From assembly GCA_937941245.1 (NCBI GenBank), contig CALDYC010000068.1:1-39673 (forward strand): a stretch of 39,673 bases of DNA, in the 5' to 3' direction. The position numbers and the translations under genes are program-made. The stretch comes from an uncultured Acidimicrobiales bacterium (GTDB lineage: Bacteria > Actinomycetota > Acidimicrobiia > Acidimicrobiales > UBA10347). The notes below the pieces were generated by a model. The model made no database searches and was not told the origin of the DNA. It worked only from the letters and a program-made list of their open reading frames with translations. Of the stretch, positions 27,437 through 36,710 are shown piece after piece (position 1 is the stretch's first letter; every line of letters starts with the position of its first letter).

Positions 27437-28246
27437 ATGTTCAGGATCTCCCATTTGTTGTGCGCCGTCGTGTCCCTTCTGGCGCTTGTTACCGCATGTT
27501 CAGCTGCGCCCTCGATTGAAATCGCTGACGAATTCTCTTCTTCCGACACCGCCGCTTCGGACTCCGACCCCGATCCGGGTGAGTCGACTGCGGGCGAGCC
27601 AGAACTCGATCCTGGCGATGCTGACCAAGACCCAACCAGCACCACCGACGCTGCCGCTTCCGGAAGCACTGACAACGATGACGATGACGCAGTGGCAGAC
27701 CCAAACCGCGAAGAGACCAACGCGGGGGAACCTGCTGCTAGCGCCGCTGACGACCAACTTGGCGACGGCGACGCGAGCAAAGTCGACGATGCTGCGACCG
27801 TGCCCACCGGCGACAACGTGGCTTCACTCGTCACCGACTGCGAATCGACCGCCACCGAATCAACCGCCACCGAATCGACCAGCGCCGGGGCCATCAGCGC
27901 CAGGGCTACCAGCGATATGGCCTGCGACATCTTGTTGTCGATCTCTATGCCCGACAGCGACCTCGAAGCAATCGCTCTTGGCTGCGGCGGTCGCGGTGCG
28001 GCGTTCGACTCGTTCTGCACTGAAGGCATCGAGGTTGCGGGCCCCGACTCGATCTGGTTCAGCGACGACAGCCCCGGCATTGGCGACATCGTCGCCGGGT
28101 GCGAGGCCGGCGATATGACCTCGTGCGACTTCCTGTACTTTCGCTCTGACTACGACAGCGAACTTGAGCAGGTCGGCAATAGCTGTGGCGGCAGAATCGA
28201 CATCGCTATTCCTGACTGTCGCACCGCCCTAGCGACCCAAAGCTGA
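27437..28246 (+). CDS. Putative acidic lipoprotein with two Cys-rich C-terminal repeats
   Basis: Signal peptide with lipobox LVTAC, long D/E/S/T/A-rich linker, two related units (MACDILLSISMPDSDLEAIALGCGGR / MTSCDFLYFRSDYDSELEQVGNSCGGR). Confidence 0.75.
   Translation: MFRISHLLCAVVSLLALVTACSAAPSIEIADEFSSSDTAASDSDPDPGESTAGEPELDPGDADQDPTSTTDAAASGSTDNDDDDAVADPNREETNAGEPAASAADDQLGDGDASKVDDAATVPTGDNVASLVTDCESTATESTATESTSAGAISARATSDMACDILLSISMPDSDLEAIALGCGGRGAAFDSFCTEGIEVAGPDSIWFSDDSPGIGDIVAGCEAGDMTSCDFLYFRSDYDSELEQVGNSCGGRIDIAIPDCRTALATQS
27842..27886 (+). repeat. Three tandem 15-bp units (GAATCGACCGCCACC-like) encoding EST-A-T
   Basis: gaatcgaccgccacc / gaatcaaccgccacc / gaatcgaccagcgcc, in frame inside the lipoprotein linker. 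Confidence 0.8.
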
Positions 28247-28271
28247 TTCGCCGGCCGTTCAGGTCACCGGT

Positions 28272-29558
28272 TCAGCTGACGGCGGATGCCAGGGCCCGAT
28301 CGAGGTCCCAGATCAGGTCATCGAGGTCCTCGAGTCCGACCGACAACCGAATCATGTCCGTGCCGACCCCCGCGGCCTCGAGTTCAGCGTCGCTCATTTG
28401 TTGGTGGGTTGTAGACGCGGGGTGAATCACCAACGTTCGGGCATCGCCAACGTTCGCCAGGTGGCTGACCAAAGTCAGACCCTCGATGAACCTCCGTCCT
28501 GCTTCTCGGCCGCCCTTGACCCCAAACGTGAAGATCGCACCGGCGCCATTCGGTAGATACTTCGCTGCGAGCGACCGGTACGGCGACGCTTCGAGGTCGG
28601 CGTGAGCCACCCAGCCAACTCGGGGATCGTCATCGAGCCAGCGGGCAACCGCTTGGGCATTGGCCACGTGGGCATCCATGCGCAGGCCAAGTGTTTCGAG
28701 ACCCTGCAGCAACAAGAACGAGTTGAAAGGCGACAACGCTGCGCCGACGTCGCGCAGCTGCTCTGACCTCATCGCGGTACAAAACGCATACTCGCCGAAA
28801 TTCGCATGCCACCGCAGCCCGTTGTAGGACGGAATCGGTTCGGTCATCCGAGGGAAACGGCCCGAGGACCAATCGAATGTTCCAGCTTCAGCGACCACTC
28901 CTCCGATTGTCGTGCCGTGGCCGCCGATGAATTTGGTGGCCGAGTGCATGACGATGTCGGCACCCCATTCCATCGGCCGACAGAGCCATGGCGTTGCAAA
29001 GGTCGAGTCCGTCATCAGCGGAAGCCCATGGCTGTGCGCAACATCGGACAGCAGTTCAAGGTCTGCGACCGCGCCCGAGGGATTTCCAATAACTTCAGTA
29101 AACAGCACCCTGGTGTTTGGCCGAATCGCTTCTGCGAACGCCTCTGCATCGGTATTGGCCACGAAGGTCGTCTCGACACCGAGTCTCGCCATTGTGATGT
29201 TGAGCAGTGTGTGGCTTCCTCCATAGATCCCAGCAGCAGCAACGATGTGATCCCCAGCACCGCACAGAGTCGTGAGCGCTAAAAAAGTTGCTGCCTGGCC
29301 GCTCGCCGTAGCTACCGCCCCGATTGCGCCTTCGAGGCTGGCCATGCGTTCTTCGAACGCAGCCGTCGTTGGGTTAGAAATACGGCTGTAAATCGTGCCG
29401 TACTTTTGCAATGCAAACAGGTCCGCTGCGTCGGCAGTGTCTTCGAACACGAAACTTGTTGACTGATAGATCGGCACCGCCCGAGCGCCGGTCGCCGAGT
29501 CCGGCTGCCCCCCTGCATGCAAGCTCCGTGTCTTGAATCCGAACGTGCGGTCAGTCAT
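28272..29558 (-). CDS. O-acetylhomoserine aminocarboxypropyltransferase/cysteine synthase family (MetY-like, PLP-dependent)
   Basis: FKTRSLHAGGQPDSATGARAVPIYQSTSFVFEDT, YSRISNPT, PLP-Lys motif HSATKFIGGHGTTIGG, MIRLSVGLEDLDDLIWDL. Confidence 0.92.
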   Translation of the reverse strand: MTDRTFGFKTRSLHAGGQPDSATGARAVPIYQSTSFVFEDTADAADLFALQKYGTIYSRISNPTTAAFEERMASLEGAIGAVATASGQAATFLALTTLCGAGDHIVAAAGIYGGSHTLLNITMARLGVETTFVANTDAEAFAEAIRPNTRVLFTEVIGNPSGAVADLELLSDVAHSHGLPLMTDSTFATPWLCRPMEWGADIVMHSATKFIGGHGTTIGGVVAEAGTFDWSSGRFPRMTEPIPSYNGLRWHANFGEYAFCTAMRSEQLRDVGAALSPFNSFLLLQGLETLGLRMDAHVANAQAVARWLDDDPRVGWVAHADLEASPYRSLAAKYLPNGAGAIFTFGVKGGREAGRRFIEGLTLVSHLANVGDARTLVIHPASTTHQQMSDAELEAAGVGTDMIRLSVGLEDLDDLIWDLDRALASAVS

Positions 29559-29571
29559 GGCTCCAACGTAG

Positions 29572-30378
29572 TCAGACGCCGAGCACGTTCTCGATGTAGC
29601 CGGCCACACCGTCGTCGTCATTGAGGTCAGCGATGACGTCCGCAGATGCCCTGACGGCTTCGGTTGCATTGGCCATCGCAACTGCTGTCCCGGTCCAGCT
29701 GAACATACCGAGATCGTTCAGACCGTCTCCGAACGCGATCGTGTCGGCGGCGGCAACGTCGAGATGCTCAGCGAGTTCGCGCAAAGCAGGGCCCTTGTCG
29801 ACGCCGGCAGCGACGACCTCCACGACCGGAAAGCCGCCGTGGACTGCGTCGACCCGGTCGTCAACGAGACGCTGCACATCGCGGTCGAGGGTGTCGAGAT
29901 CGTCGCTTGCACGGTCAAAGAGTGCCAACCGTGTCACGACCTCAGACCGACGTCGTCGTTCGTCCAACGCATCGAGGTATGTGGTGACCGGCGCTGCTGG
30001 AGGCACCCGCTCGGCGAAGCCGTCCTCTTGCAACACACCTGACGGCGTGTCGAGGGCTATGCCGAGATCTGGCCGAGCTGAGCGCAGCACCGTGATCACT
30101 CGGTCAATGATCGCGACGGGCACAGTCACCGAGCGCAGCACCTCACCTGTGCTCATGTCGATGGTGTCGGCACCGTTGCCCATCACCACGAAGTCGACCG
30201 GCCCGACGAGCTCCAACGTCTCGTGTCGGATGGCCAACGGACGTCCGGTTGCCATCACGACGGTGACTCCGGCAGCTCGAAGCCGTTGCAACGCCTTCTG
30301 GGTGCGGTCACTGCATGTGTGGTCAGACCTCAGCAAGGTTCCATCGACGTCGAAGGCGGCAAGAACCGGGAGCACCAT
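29572..30378 (-). CDS. HAD-superfamily Cof-type hydrolase
   Basis: AAFDVDGTLLRSDHT, VVMATGR, VDKGPALRELAEHL, IAFGDGLNDLGMF, VAMANATEAVRASAD. Confidence 0.9.
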   Translation of the reverse strand: MVLPVLAAFDVDGTLLRSDHTCSDRTQKALQRLRAAGVTVVMATGRPLAIRHETLELVGPVDFVVMGNGADTIDMSTGEVLRSVTVPVAIIDRVITVLRSARPDLGIALDTPSGVLQEDGFAERVPPAAPVTTYLDALDERRRRSEVVTRLALFDRASDDLDTLDRDVQRLVDDRVDAVHGGFPVVEVVAAGVDKGPALRELAEHLDVAAADTIAFGDGLNDLGMFSWTGTAVAMANATEAVRASADVIADLNDDDGVAGYIENVLGV

Positions 30379-30455
30379 GGCGCCGAAGCTACCGCGTTCG
30401 GCCGATCCAGCTCTTGGTGATTCGGGCGAGCTCGTGAGTCTGGTTGACTTCAACC

Positions 30456-31289
30456 ATGCGCTTCCTCGGCTTCGACAACGGCACCAACCACATGATTGGA
30501 GTCCCACGCGGCGACCAGATCCACGAGTTGTGCTCCATTGACGAGTTCTACGACGATCCGTCAAGATGGCAGACGACGACGCCGCGGACCCCAGGCATCG
30601 ATTTGGTCGATGTGCGACAGATTCCGCCGGTGCCGAAAACAGCACGGGTGCTCTGTCTGGGCCTGAACTACGCATCGCACATCGCCGAGACCGGCCGAGA
30701 ACGCCCCGGTGCCCCGAACATTTTTGCCCGGTGGTACGCATCGTTGTCATGTGACGGCGACGAGGTCCCAGTACCGCCAGGTGACACCCGCTTCGATTGG
30801 GAATGTGAGCTCGCGGTGATCATCGGGGCCCCGCTGCGGCAGGTGGGCGCAGCTGACGCCATGGATGGCGTGCTCGGCTATACCTGTTTCAACGACATCA
30901 GCGCCCGGGGATATCAACGCCGGACCCCGCAATGGGCGCTTGGGAAGAACGCAGACCGGTCCGCTCCGATCGGTCCCCACGTCGTCAGTGCGGACGAGTT
31001 CGGTGATCCCTACGGGCGTCAAATCAGCACTCGAGTCAACGGTGTGACCCGACAGAACGGTTCTACCGACATGATGTTGTTCACCATCGCCGAAACGATC
31101 GAGTTCATCACCGCCTGCACCTCGCTCGCACCCGGCGACGTCATCGCTACTGGCACCCCATCGGGCGTCGGCGACAAGATGGATCCGCCTACCTACCTCA
31201 CTGCCGGAGACCTGGTCGAGGTCGAAATTGACGGTATCGGTGTGTTGCAGAGCAAGATTGTCGACACACCAACAACGGGAGTTCACTAA
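30456..31289 (+). CDS. Fumarylacetoacetate hydrolase family protein
   Basis: VLCLGLNYASHIAETGRE, FDWECELAVIIG, GYTCFNDISARGYQ, DVIATGTPSGVGDKMDPPTYL. Confidence 0.9.
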   Translation: MRFLGFDNGTNHMIGVPRGDQIHELCSIDEFYDDPSRWQTTTPRTPGIDLVDVRQIPPVPKTARVLCLGLNYASHIAETGRERPGAPNIFARWYASLSCDGDEVPVPPGDTRFDWECELAVIIGAPLRQVGAADAMDGVLGYTCFNDISARGYQRRTPQWALGKNADRSAPIGPHVVSADEFGDPYGRQISTRVNGVTRQNGSTDMMLFTIAETIEFITACTSLAPGDVIATGTPSGVGDKMDPPTYLTAGDLVEVEIDGIGVLQSKIVDTPTTGVH

Positions 31290-32263
31290 TGCGAATCTGG
31301 CAGGTCCACGAAATCGGCGACCCGTGGGACAACCTGCAGCTGGACGAGGTCGATGCACCAGTGGCTCGCGACGACGAAATCGTGATCGACGTCGAAGCAT
31401 GCGGCGTGGCGTTTCCAAATGTGTTGCAGGCCCAGGGCAAATACCAGGTCAAGATGACGCCGCCGTTCTCACCGGCAACTGAGGTCGCGGGAACCGTGGC
31501 ATCGGTCGGTAACCAGGTGAGCGGGTACCGCGTCGGCGACCGCGTCATGACCATGAGCGGCGCAGCGATCGCTGACCAGACCCGGGCAAAGGCCGACCAG
31601 GTGTTCTCGATTCCCGATGCGTTGAGCGCATCGCAGGCAACCGCATTGCTCGTCAACTACACAACAACCTGGTTCGCTTTGCACGAACGGGCCACATTGC
31701 AGCCTGGCGAGACGGTGCTGATTACCGCTGCCGCTGGCGGGGTTGGCAGTGCGGCAATCGATTTGGCCAAAGCCCAAGGTGCCACCGTCATTGCCGTTGC
31801 TGGTGGGCCCGACAAGGTTGCCCTCTGCCGCGAGATCGGTGCCGATCATGGCGTGGACTACCGGGCAACACCTGACTTTGTCGACGAGGTCCGCGAGCTT
31901 TCGGGTGGAGGCGTTGACGTCTGTTACGAGGTCGTGGGTGGCGACACGTTCCACCATGCCCGGCGCACTATGGCTTGGGGTGGTCGATTGCTGATTGTCG
32001 GCTTCGCCGGAGGCACCATTCCCGATTCGCCAATGAATCACGCATTGCTCAAGAATTACTCGATCGTCGGGGTGCACTGGGGTGCTTCGATCGCCCGAGA
32101 TCCGCAGTCGCTCGTGCGCCAACAACAGGCCCTGAGCGACCTTGCCAATGCCGGCAAGATCTCGCCTGCGCTCCACCCGCCGTACACGTTCGACGACGCT
32201 CCACAAGCGTTTTCGGATCTTGCGAACCGCAAGACCACGGGCAAAGTCGTCGTTCAACTCTGA
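31289..32263 (+). CDS. NADPH:quinone oxidoreductase family (MDR superfamily, non-zinc type)
   Basis: ACGVAFPNVLQAQGKYQVKMTPPFSPATEVAGTV, VLITAAAGGVGSAAIDLAKAQGATVIAVAGG, GKVVVQL. Confidence 0.9.
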   Translation: MRIWQVHEIGDPWDNLQLDEVDAPVARDDEIVIDVEACGVAFPNVLQAQGKYQVKMTPPFSPATEVAGTVASVGNQVSGYRVGDRVMTMSGAAIADQTRAKADQVFSIPDALSASQATALLVNYTTTWFALHERATLQPGETVLITAAAGGVGSAAIDLAKAQGATVIAVAGGPDKVALCREIGADHGVDYRATPDFVDEVRELSGGGVDVCYEVVGGDTFHHARRTMAWGGRLLIVGFAGGTIPDSPMNHALLKNYSIVGVHWGASIARDPQSLVRQQQALSDLANAGKISPALHPPYTFDDAPQAFSDLANRKTTGKVVVQL

Positions 32264-32312
32264 CGTTCGACCTAGCGGCTGATCGTCGAGCGATCAAACG
32301 CCAAAACGCGCA

Positions 32313-32356
32313 AACGCCGCCCCCGCCAACCGAATTCGGCTGACGAGGGCGGCGTT
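32313..32356. terminator. Candidate hairpin terminator between convergent genes
   Basis: 10-bp stem AACGCCGCCC (32313-32322)/GGGCGGCGTT (32347-32356) with nested palindrome CCGAATTCGG in the loop; only a weak T-rich tail on the minus strand. Confidence 0.5.
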
Positions 32357-32367
32357 GACGAAAAGGA

Positions 32368-33891
32368 TCAGCCAGCTTCGGTGAACTCGATGCGGCGATT
32401 CGCTTGCTTGTCAGCGTCGGTGAGCTCGGGGTCCACCAACAGTGCGGTTTCGCCGTAGCCGGTCTCGGTCAACGTCTCGGCGTCGACTCCTTGGCCAACC
32501 AAGTAGTCGCGTACCGATTCGGCACGGGCCTGGCTGAGTGCCTGGTTGCTGGCGGCGTCGCCATCAGAGTCGGTGTGCCCACCGATTTCAACGATCGTTC
32601 CGGCAGGCAGGTTCTTCAGCACTGCGGCGGCGTTGTTGAGGATGGTGGCCGACTCAGGACGGATCACGGCGCTAGAAACATCGAACTGGATTGGCTCGAG
32701 AGCGACCAATTCGTTGAGTGAACGCAGCTGCAGATCGGTTGGTACGAGCAGTCCATCGATGATGTGCACGATGCCGTTGTCGGTCTGCAGGTCTGCGGTG
32801 ATGACATTGATGCCACCGGGAAGCGTGTTGTCGCCGCTGATTGCCAGCGTGCGACCGCTCAGCGTCTCGAAGCGGGCTCCGGGAACGACCTCAGAGGCAG
32901 GGATCTCGCCGGCGACGACGTGGTACAGAACCGTGCTCTGAACGTCGGCCTCGTCGAAACTGGCCAGCGACTCGCCGGCTGCCTCGACTGCAGCGTTATT
33001 CGGAGCAAAGACCGTGAACGGACCAGCGTCAGGGTCGGCCAGCGTGGTGTCAAGACCGAGCTGGGTGACCAGAGCGGTGATGGACGACAGGTCGGCGGTC
33101 TCACCCGCCAGGCTGGCGATCGTCACAGGATCTGGAACCGGAGTCGGTTCTGGCGTTGGATCAGGTACCGGAGTTGGCTCTGGCGTTGGTTCCGGAGTCG
33201 GAGCTGGAGCCGCAGCCTCTTCAATCTCTGGCTCTGGTGTTGGCTCAGCTTCGGCCACCTCAACAGGAACCGGAAGCACGCCATCGATTGTGTGCACGAT
33301 GCCGTTTGCGGTCTCGATGTCGGCGTCTTCGATTTCGACGGCACCGTTGATCAGTTCATCGTCATCGAAGGTGAGTTCGTACCCGTCGATCGTGGTGACC
33401 GTTCCCTCATCGAGAAGTTCGCTGAGGGTGTACTCACCCTCGACGATGTGGGTGACTGCAGCCGACGATGCGTCGTCATCGCTGAAGTCATCAATTACGT
33501 CATCGACGTCATCGACGTCCATGCTGTCGCCCAGGTCGTCCCAGGCACCATTGGTTGGAGCGAAGACGGTGTAGGGGCCTGCGGACTCGTTACCAAGGTC
33601 GCTGTTGATCTCGGCCCGTTCGAACAAGGTGTCGGTGCGTGAAAGGTCACCGTCGTCGCTCAACACCTCATCGATTGTGAGATCGGCTGTTGCGGCACCA
33701 CCGAGGCCGGCCGCCCCGGCCGCGCTGTCGGCCAAATCGCCACATCGAGAGCCGAAGAAGAACAATCCGGCAAGGATGGCGACTACGGCCAAACCGAGCC
33801 AAAGAATTTGTTCGTCCGAGGAGCGACCCCATTCAGGGACCAGCTTGTCGCGATCGTCGCCACCGGCGAAGCTGTCGTCGTCATATGTCAT
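32368..33891 (-). CDS. Membrane-anchored protein with two fasciclin (FAS1) domains, Pro-rich linker and C-terminal OmpA-like domain
   Basis: TM near residue 30; FAS1 signatures YTVFAPTNGAWDDLG and FTVFAPNNAAVEA, NGIVHTIDGVL/NGIVHIIDGLL; OmpA motif VEIGGHTDSDGDAASNQALSQARAESVRDYLVGQGVDAETLTETGYGE..NRRIEF. Confidence 0.88.
   Translation of the reverse strand: MTYDDDSFAGGDDRDKLVPEWGRSSDEQILWLGLAVVAILAGLFFFGSRCGDLADSAAGAAGLGGAATADLTIDEVLSDDGDLSRTDTLFERAEINSDLGNESAGPYTVFAPTNGAWDDLGDSMDVDDVDDVIDDFSDDDASSAAVTHIVEGEYTLSELLDEGTVTTIDGYELTFDDDELINGAVEIEDADIETANGIVHTIDGVLPVPVEVAEAEPTPEPEIEEAAAPAPTPEPTPEPTPVPDPTPEPTPVPDPVTIASLAGETADLSSITALVTQLGLDTTLADPDAGPFTVFAPNNAAVEAAGESLASFDEADVQSTVLYHVVAGEIPASEVVPGARFETLSGRTLAISGDNTLPGGINVITADLQTDNGIVHIIDGLLVPTDLQLRSLNELVALEPIQFDVSSAVIRPESATILNNAAAVLKNLPAGTIVEIGGHTDSDGDAASNQALSQARAESVRDYLVGQGVDAETLTETGYGETALLVDPELTDADKQANRRIEFTEAG
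33128..33187. repeat. Two tandem 30-bp units coding for the Pro-rich PEPTPVPDPT linker
   Basis: ggatctggaaccggagtcggttctggcgtt followed by ggatcaggtaccggagttggctctggcgtt. Confidence 0.75.
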
Positions 33892-34019
33892 CGAGTGAGA
33901 GCCCTTTGATGCTGTGCGTACAGGTATGCGGTCTTTCGACGCACCAGCTTGCCCGAAAGTCGCGCCGTTGAGCTACTTGATGCAAGATCCGTTGCACTTT
34001 GCCCTGTCAGACTGAGCTT

Positions 34020-34415
34020 GTGTCGAACCAACGGAACGCTACGAACGCCCATCTTCTTTCGCCGGACGTTCCCGCAGATTGCGACCTTTGCACAGCAGCC
34101 CGCTTCACCCATTGGTATCACGAAGACCACATCTGCTGGGTCGCCGATTGCGAAGCATGTGCGGTCCCCATGGTGGTCTGGAAGCGCCATGGCACCGATC
34201 CCTCACCAGGCGATATCGATCACATGATCGCTGCGCTCACGGCTGCAGCCCAGACGCGTTTCGGGATCGAACCGTTCAGCGTCGACCGCGATATGCGAAC
34301 GATTCCTGATCATTGGCATGCTCATGCCCGCGACGAACAGTGGTGGCCGCTTCGGTTTGAGCGGTACATGTCCCGCTACACCGGTATCGGGACCGAACGG
34401 GTTGAGAGGACTTGA
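34020..34415 (+). CDS. Conserved hypothetical protein with Cys/His metal-site pattern, possibly HIT-like
   Basis: CDLCTAARFTHWYHEDHICWVADCEACAVPMVVWKRHG...RTIPDHWHAHARDEQWWPLRFERY; GTG at 34020. Confidence 0.6.
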   Translation: MSNQRNATNAHLLSPDVPADCDLCTAARFTHWYHEDHICWVADCEACAVPMVVWKRHGTDPSPGDIDHMIAALTAAAQTRFGIEPFSVDRDMRTIPDHWHAHARDEQWWPLRFERYMSRYTGIGTERVERT

Positions 34416-34419
34416 GTGG

Positions 34420-34668
34420 TTAGTCGTCTTTCAAGGCAACGGCGTTTGGGGTTACGTTCATCTTCGGCTCGTAGGCCGCAGCGACAACTCCTGTTGCCTC
34501 ACCTTGCTGGCTCACCCGCAGTTGAGCAGCGCATGCAGTGCATGGCCCATAGAACTCGGCCGCTACAACCTGGTTACAGCGCGGACACGGGAATGCCGTG
34601 AGATCGAACGCCTGATCCCGGGCCGGAAACACGATTGGTTCTCGCGGCGCTGCCGGTGGGTTGCTCAT
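34420..34668 (-). CDS. Small zinc-ribbon-like protein
   Basis: CPRCNQVVAAEFYGPCTAC four-cysteine motif; ATGA overlap with stop of the DUF3501 gene. Confidence 0.7.
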   Translation of the reverse strand: MSNPPAAPREPIVFPARDQAFDLTAFPCPRCNQVVAAEFYGPCTACAAQLRVSQQGEATGVVAAAYEPKMNVTPNAVALKDD

Positions 34669-35222
34669 ACCGAGAGGTCCAGGGCCAGCGCGGCTTGCTG
34701 GTCGCTGGTCAGTGCCACTTCGCAAGCCAAGTCGGCAAAGTCGGTGCCGACCGACACCGGTGTGCGCCCGGCGACGGCGAAACGCAGGTACTGCACTGCG
34801 CTGATTCGATCGTCGCCTACCTGTGCGGGATCAAACGAGGCATAGACCTTGTCGCCATTGTCGAGAACGACGTAGAGGTAGTCCTGAAGTCCGAGCCATT
34901 GGGTGAGTAACGGTTTGCGATCTGCTTCGTTCTCGATACCGATCAGCAACACACAGCCGAGGTCACCTGGGTCGCCCAGGATCGAGTTGTATGTCTCGAT
35001 CTCGTTGAGAATGTCCGCCTCGCGAACTATGCGCTCGGTTCGAATGATCTCCTGGATCTGATACCGGAGCGTCTCTCGGTTCTCGAAGAGGAACGTGAGG
35101 TATTTGTTGAGGTGTACCCGCCGAAGCTCTTTCGCTGCGAAGACCTTTTCGCGGGTGATTGCGCGAGTGTCCTCGTAGGTGGCGTAGTCAACAATTTCGC
35201 TTCGTTCAACAAGTCTGGCCAT
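34665..35222 (-). CDS. DUF3501 family protein
   Basis: YEDTRAITREKVFAAKELRRVHLNKYLTFLFENRETLRYQIQEIIRTERIVREADILNEIETYNSILG; adjacent to Fe-S oxidoreductase and rubrerythrin. Confidence 0.82.
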   Translation of the reverse strand: MARLVERSEIVDYATYEDTRAITREKVFAAKELRRVHLNKYLTFLFENRETLRYQIQEIIRTERIVREADILNEIETYNSILGDPGDLGCVLLIGIENEADRKPLLTQWLGLQDYLYVVLDNGDKVYASFDPAQVGDDRISAVQYLRFAVAGRTPVSVGTDFADLACEVALTSDQQAALALDLSV

Positions 35223-35239
35223 GGTGAATCCTCGTCTGA

Positions 35240-36607
35240 TCAGGCGGTTGCGGTGGGTTCGGTGGTGATCGGCGTCGGGAAGCCGTCGGGCTCATAGGCA
35301 CGGGCTAGCACGCTCATGGGGTGCATAGGCTTGCGTCCGGCGTGCTGTTGGAACTGGATCGCTGCAAGTGGACACTCGGTGGCCCAAACCTCGGACTTTT
35401 CAACGGATTTGAGCCCGTCGAATGCCTTTTTGCCGATGCGCACGGACACTTCGTATCCCTCAAGTTTCATCGCATAGGTGCCGTCGTGACCGCAGCACTC
35501 CATCGTCATCTTGGTCTTGACGCCAGGGATCTTCTTGATCAGATCTCGGCCCTTGAAGCCCACCGCCTGGGCTCGCAGGTGACACGGAGCGTGATACGCG
35601 ACTTCGTCGCCCGGTGTCGACTTGAAGTCGCTGTTGAATCGGTTCTCGTCACGCAGTTCCCACAGAAATTCAGCGGGATCGCTGGTGGCTTCGGCGATCT
35701 CGGCAACGGCTTGTCTGTCTTCGGTCGCCGCAATTTCGGACCATTCGCGTCGCAGCATCATGGCGCAGGTCGGGTTGATTGCCAGGACCCGCTTGCCGGC
35801 CCGCACATGCGGGATCAGCCGCTCGACGTTGTGCGCAATATTCGCTCGGGCCTTGTCGAGGTCCCCAGACTCCCATGCGGGCATGCCACAACACAGCAGA
35901 CCCTTCTCGCATGTCAGCTCGACACCGTTGTGTTGCATGACGGCAACGGTGTCGTGACCGATCTCTGGTTCGTTGTGTTCGACAAAGCAGGTCTGGAACA
36001 GCACCGCCTCGCCAGTTGTCGGATCGTCGCTGATCAGACCTTGTTTTTGCGCCCACTTCTCAAAGTTCTCTTTGGCGAACTCGGGCAGCAACTTGTCGCG
36101 GTGGATACCGATCGATTTTTCGACAACGATGCGGGCGGGGCCCTGTTTGTTCACCCAGTTGGCGAGCCCGCCGGTCGCTCGGACGGCGACCCCGAGCCGA
36201 TCCGGGTCACCAAGAAGCTTGTCTCGCTTTGAGACCCCTTCGACTCGCGCTCGCTGGGCCTTGAATCGGTGGACCATGCGGGGGAAGTCGAGCTGATATT
36301 CGTGCTCGTCGCGGACGGTGTACGGGCATTGCACTTCGCAGAGCTTGCACTGGAAGCACTCGTCCATAACCTGGCTGGTTTCGGCGGCGGTGACTTTGGT
36401 GACGTCGCCGTCGTGTCGATCGTCGAGGAAGGAAAACAGCGACGGAAAACTGTCGCAGTATTTGAAGCACATACGACAGCCGTGGCAGATCTCGAAGGTT
36501 CGAGTGATCTCTTTTTGGAGCGCGGCCGGGTCCCAATAGACAGGGTCGGCCGTGTCGTAGCTCAAGCCGTCAGTCGGCGAGTAGGAGATCGGTCCGTCAG
36601 ATGCCAC
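35240..36607 (-). CDS. (Fe-S)-binding oxidoreductase, heterodisulfide reductase/GlpC-like, with two CCG domains
   Basis: Ferredoxin motifs CHGCRMCFKYCDSFP and CFQCKLCEVQCPYT; CCGMP and CCGHDG cysteine-rich domain motifs. Confidence 0.88.
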   Translation of the reverse strand: MASDGPISYSPTDGLSYDTADPVYWDPAALQKEITRTFEICHGCRMCFKYCDSFPSLFSFLDDRHDGDVTKVTAAETSQVMDECFQCKLCEVQCPYTVRDEHEYQLDFPRMVHRFKAQRARVEGVSKRDKLLGDPDRLGVAVRATGGLANWVNKQGPARIVVEKSIGIHRDKLLPEFAKENFEKWAQKQGLISDDPTTGEAVLFQTCFVEHNEPEIGHDTVAVMQHNGVELTCEKGLLCCGMPAWESGDLDKARANIAHNVERLIPHVRAGKRVLAINPTCAMMLRREWSEIAATEDRQAVAEIAEATSDPAEFLWELRDENRFNSDFKSTPGDEVAYHAPCHLRAQAVGFKGRDLIKKIPGVKTKMTMECCGHDGTYAMKLEGYEVSVRIGKKAFDGLKSVEKSEVWATECPLAAIQFQQHAGRKPMHPMSVLARAYEPDGFPTPITTEPTATA

Positions 36608-36710
36608 GGTTCCTCACAGAGTTCGGGGTTCGATGATCAGGTAGTTCAGGCAACCACGCGCAACCAAGGTGGCCCAGCGCGCATTGTGACTCGGGCCGAG
36701 ATATGGCAAA

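Noticed and set aside
27842-27886. Possible CRISPR-like or mobile-element repeat
   Set aside because: Only three adjacent in-frame 15-bp units without spacers; a coding microsatellite.
27379-28089. N-terminal extension of the 396-aa minus-strand ORF 26899..28089
   Set aside because: It is Ser/Ala-rich and antisense to the lipoprotein gene; the CoA-binding protein has a good ATG at 27378.
29559-29571. SAM riboswitch upstream of the MetY-like gene
   Set aside because: Only 13 bp separate it from the upstream HAD gene, leaving no room for a leader.
29621-30541. 306-aa plus-strand ORF
   Set aside because: Ser/Arg/Thr-rich antisense shadow of the HAD hydrolase gene.
32764-33642. 292-aa plus-strand ORF with W/R/S repeats
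   Set aside because: Antisense of the FAS1-OmpA gene; the repeats mirror the Pro-rich linker.
35321-36232. 303-aa plus-strand ORF
   Set aside because: Antisense shadow of the Fe-S oxidoreductase, which carries clear cysteine motifs.
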